64,000 bases of DNA from contig NZ_JAVFVT010000010.1 in NCBI RefSeq assembly GCF_030929555.1, forward strand, positions 1-64,000, read 5' to 3'. The number at the start of each line of letters is the position of its first letter. The stretch's first letter is position 1. The notes beneath the pieces were generated by a model. It was not told the DNA's origin and ran no database searches. It worked only from the letters and a program-made list of their open reading frames with translations. This DNA is from Paenibacillus sp. LHD-117 (GTDB taxonomy: Bacteria; Bacillota; Bacilli; Paenibacillales; Paenibacillaceae). Both the position numbers and the translations under genes were made by a program. Positions 63,947-64,000 of this stretch are shown here, piece after piece.

Positions 63947-64000
63947 CTACTCAGGCTTCAGCCGTTCGAACGCGGCGTTCCAGGATTGCCATTCTTTCCT
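63947..64000 (-). CDS. Partial C-terminus of a gene entering from the right
   Basis: Seventeen codons read RKEWQSWNAAFERLKPE and end in TAG, 20 bp before the phosphoesterase start. The spacing suggests an upstream gene of the same operon. Too short to name. Confidence 0.35.
   Translation of the reverse strand, partial: RKEWQSWNAAFERLKPE

Overview
The window reads as a chromosomal carbohydrate-utilisation region of a spore-forming, S-layer-bearing Bacillota, most like Paenibacillus or Cohnella. The evidence is three proteins ending in triple SLH domains, YesM/YesN two-component pairs linked to LplA/B/C-type sugar importers, several CcpA-type cre-like sites, a probable GerPA/GerPF-like protein and many GGAGG ribosome sites. 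No rRNA, tRNA, CRISPR array or intact prophage was seen.

Layout. 381-8988: a secreted two-CBM GH27-like enzyme, then an operon of a membrane-anchored sugar-binding sensor, YesM-type kinase, YesN-type regulator and an orphan substrate-binding lipoprotein. 9196-13827: a very large SLH-anchored GH3 enzyme. 14085-18106: an MFS exporter behind a helD-type gene cut by one in-frame UGA. 18107-19171: no intact gene, but a candidate small RNA, a perfect 41-bp palindrome and repeats shared with position 57.8 kb. 19172-36347: locus II, with a beta-helix protein, a PpiC/SurA-like foldase, a clan GH-A enzyme, two permeases, a divergent YesM/YesN pair, a substrate-binding lipoprotein, a decayed operon and a second beta-helix protein with SLH domains. 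36644-40389: an acyltransferase-like protein, a GH123/DUF4091-type protein and a divergent AraC regulator. 40390-40860: a mobile-element graveyard with a group II intron remnant. 40864-56703: locus III, with SLH-anchored, soluble and broken DUF4832 proteins, a GH123-like and a GH31-like enzyme, two permeases, a substrate-binding lipoprotein and a third YesM/YesN pair. 56802-58886: broken IS4 and Rpn genes. 58949-64000: an amino-acid ABC importer, GH53 galactanase, a small GerP-like protein and a metallophosphoesterase.

How it fits together. Large surface enzymes tied to the wall by SLH domains would cut a polymer outside. Lipoproteins and LplB/LplC-like permeases import the fragments, presumably using a shared MsmX-type ATPase encoded elsewhere because none is present here. 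Enzymes without signal peptides (GH-A, GH31, GH123-like, DUF4832) finish the fragments in the cytoplasm. Each locus has its own sensor pair. I found a two-part DNA motif with conserved 14-15 bp spacing in front of three locus II units, and a 21-bp-spaced direct repeat in front of locus I; both are good candidates for YesN operators. Gene scars (DUF4832 pieces, a permease with an internal deletion, a chimeric remnant) indicate that these loci expand and decay by recombination. The polymer is unknown; GH27, GH31, GH53 and GH123-like enzymes hint at galactose or N-acetylgalactosamine linkages, which is inference only.
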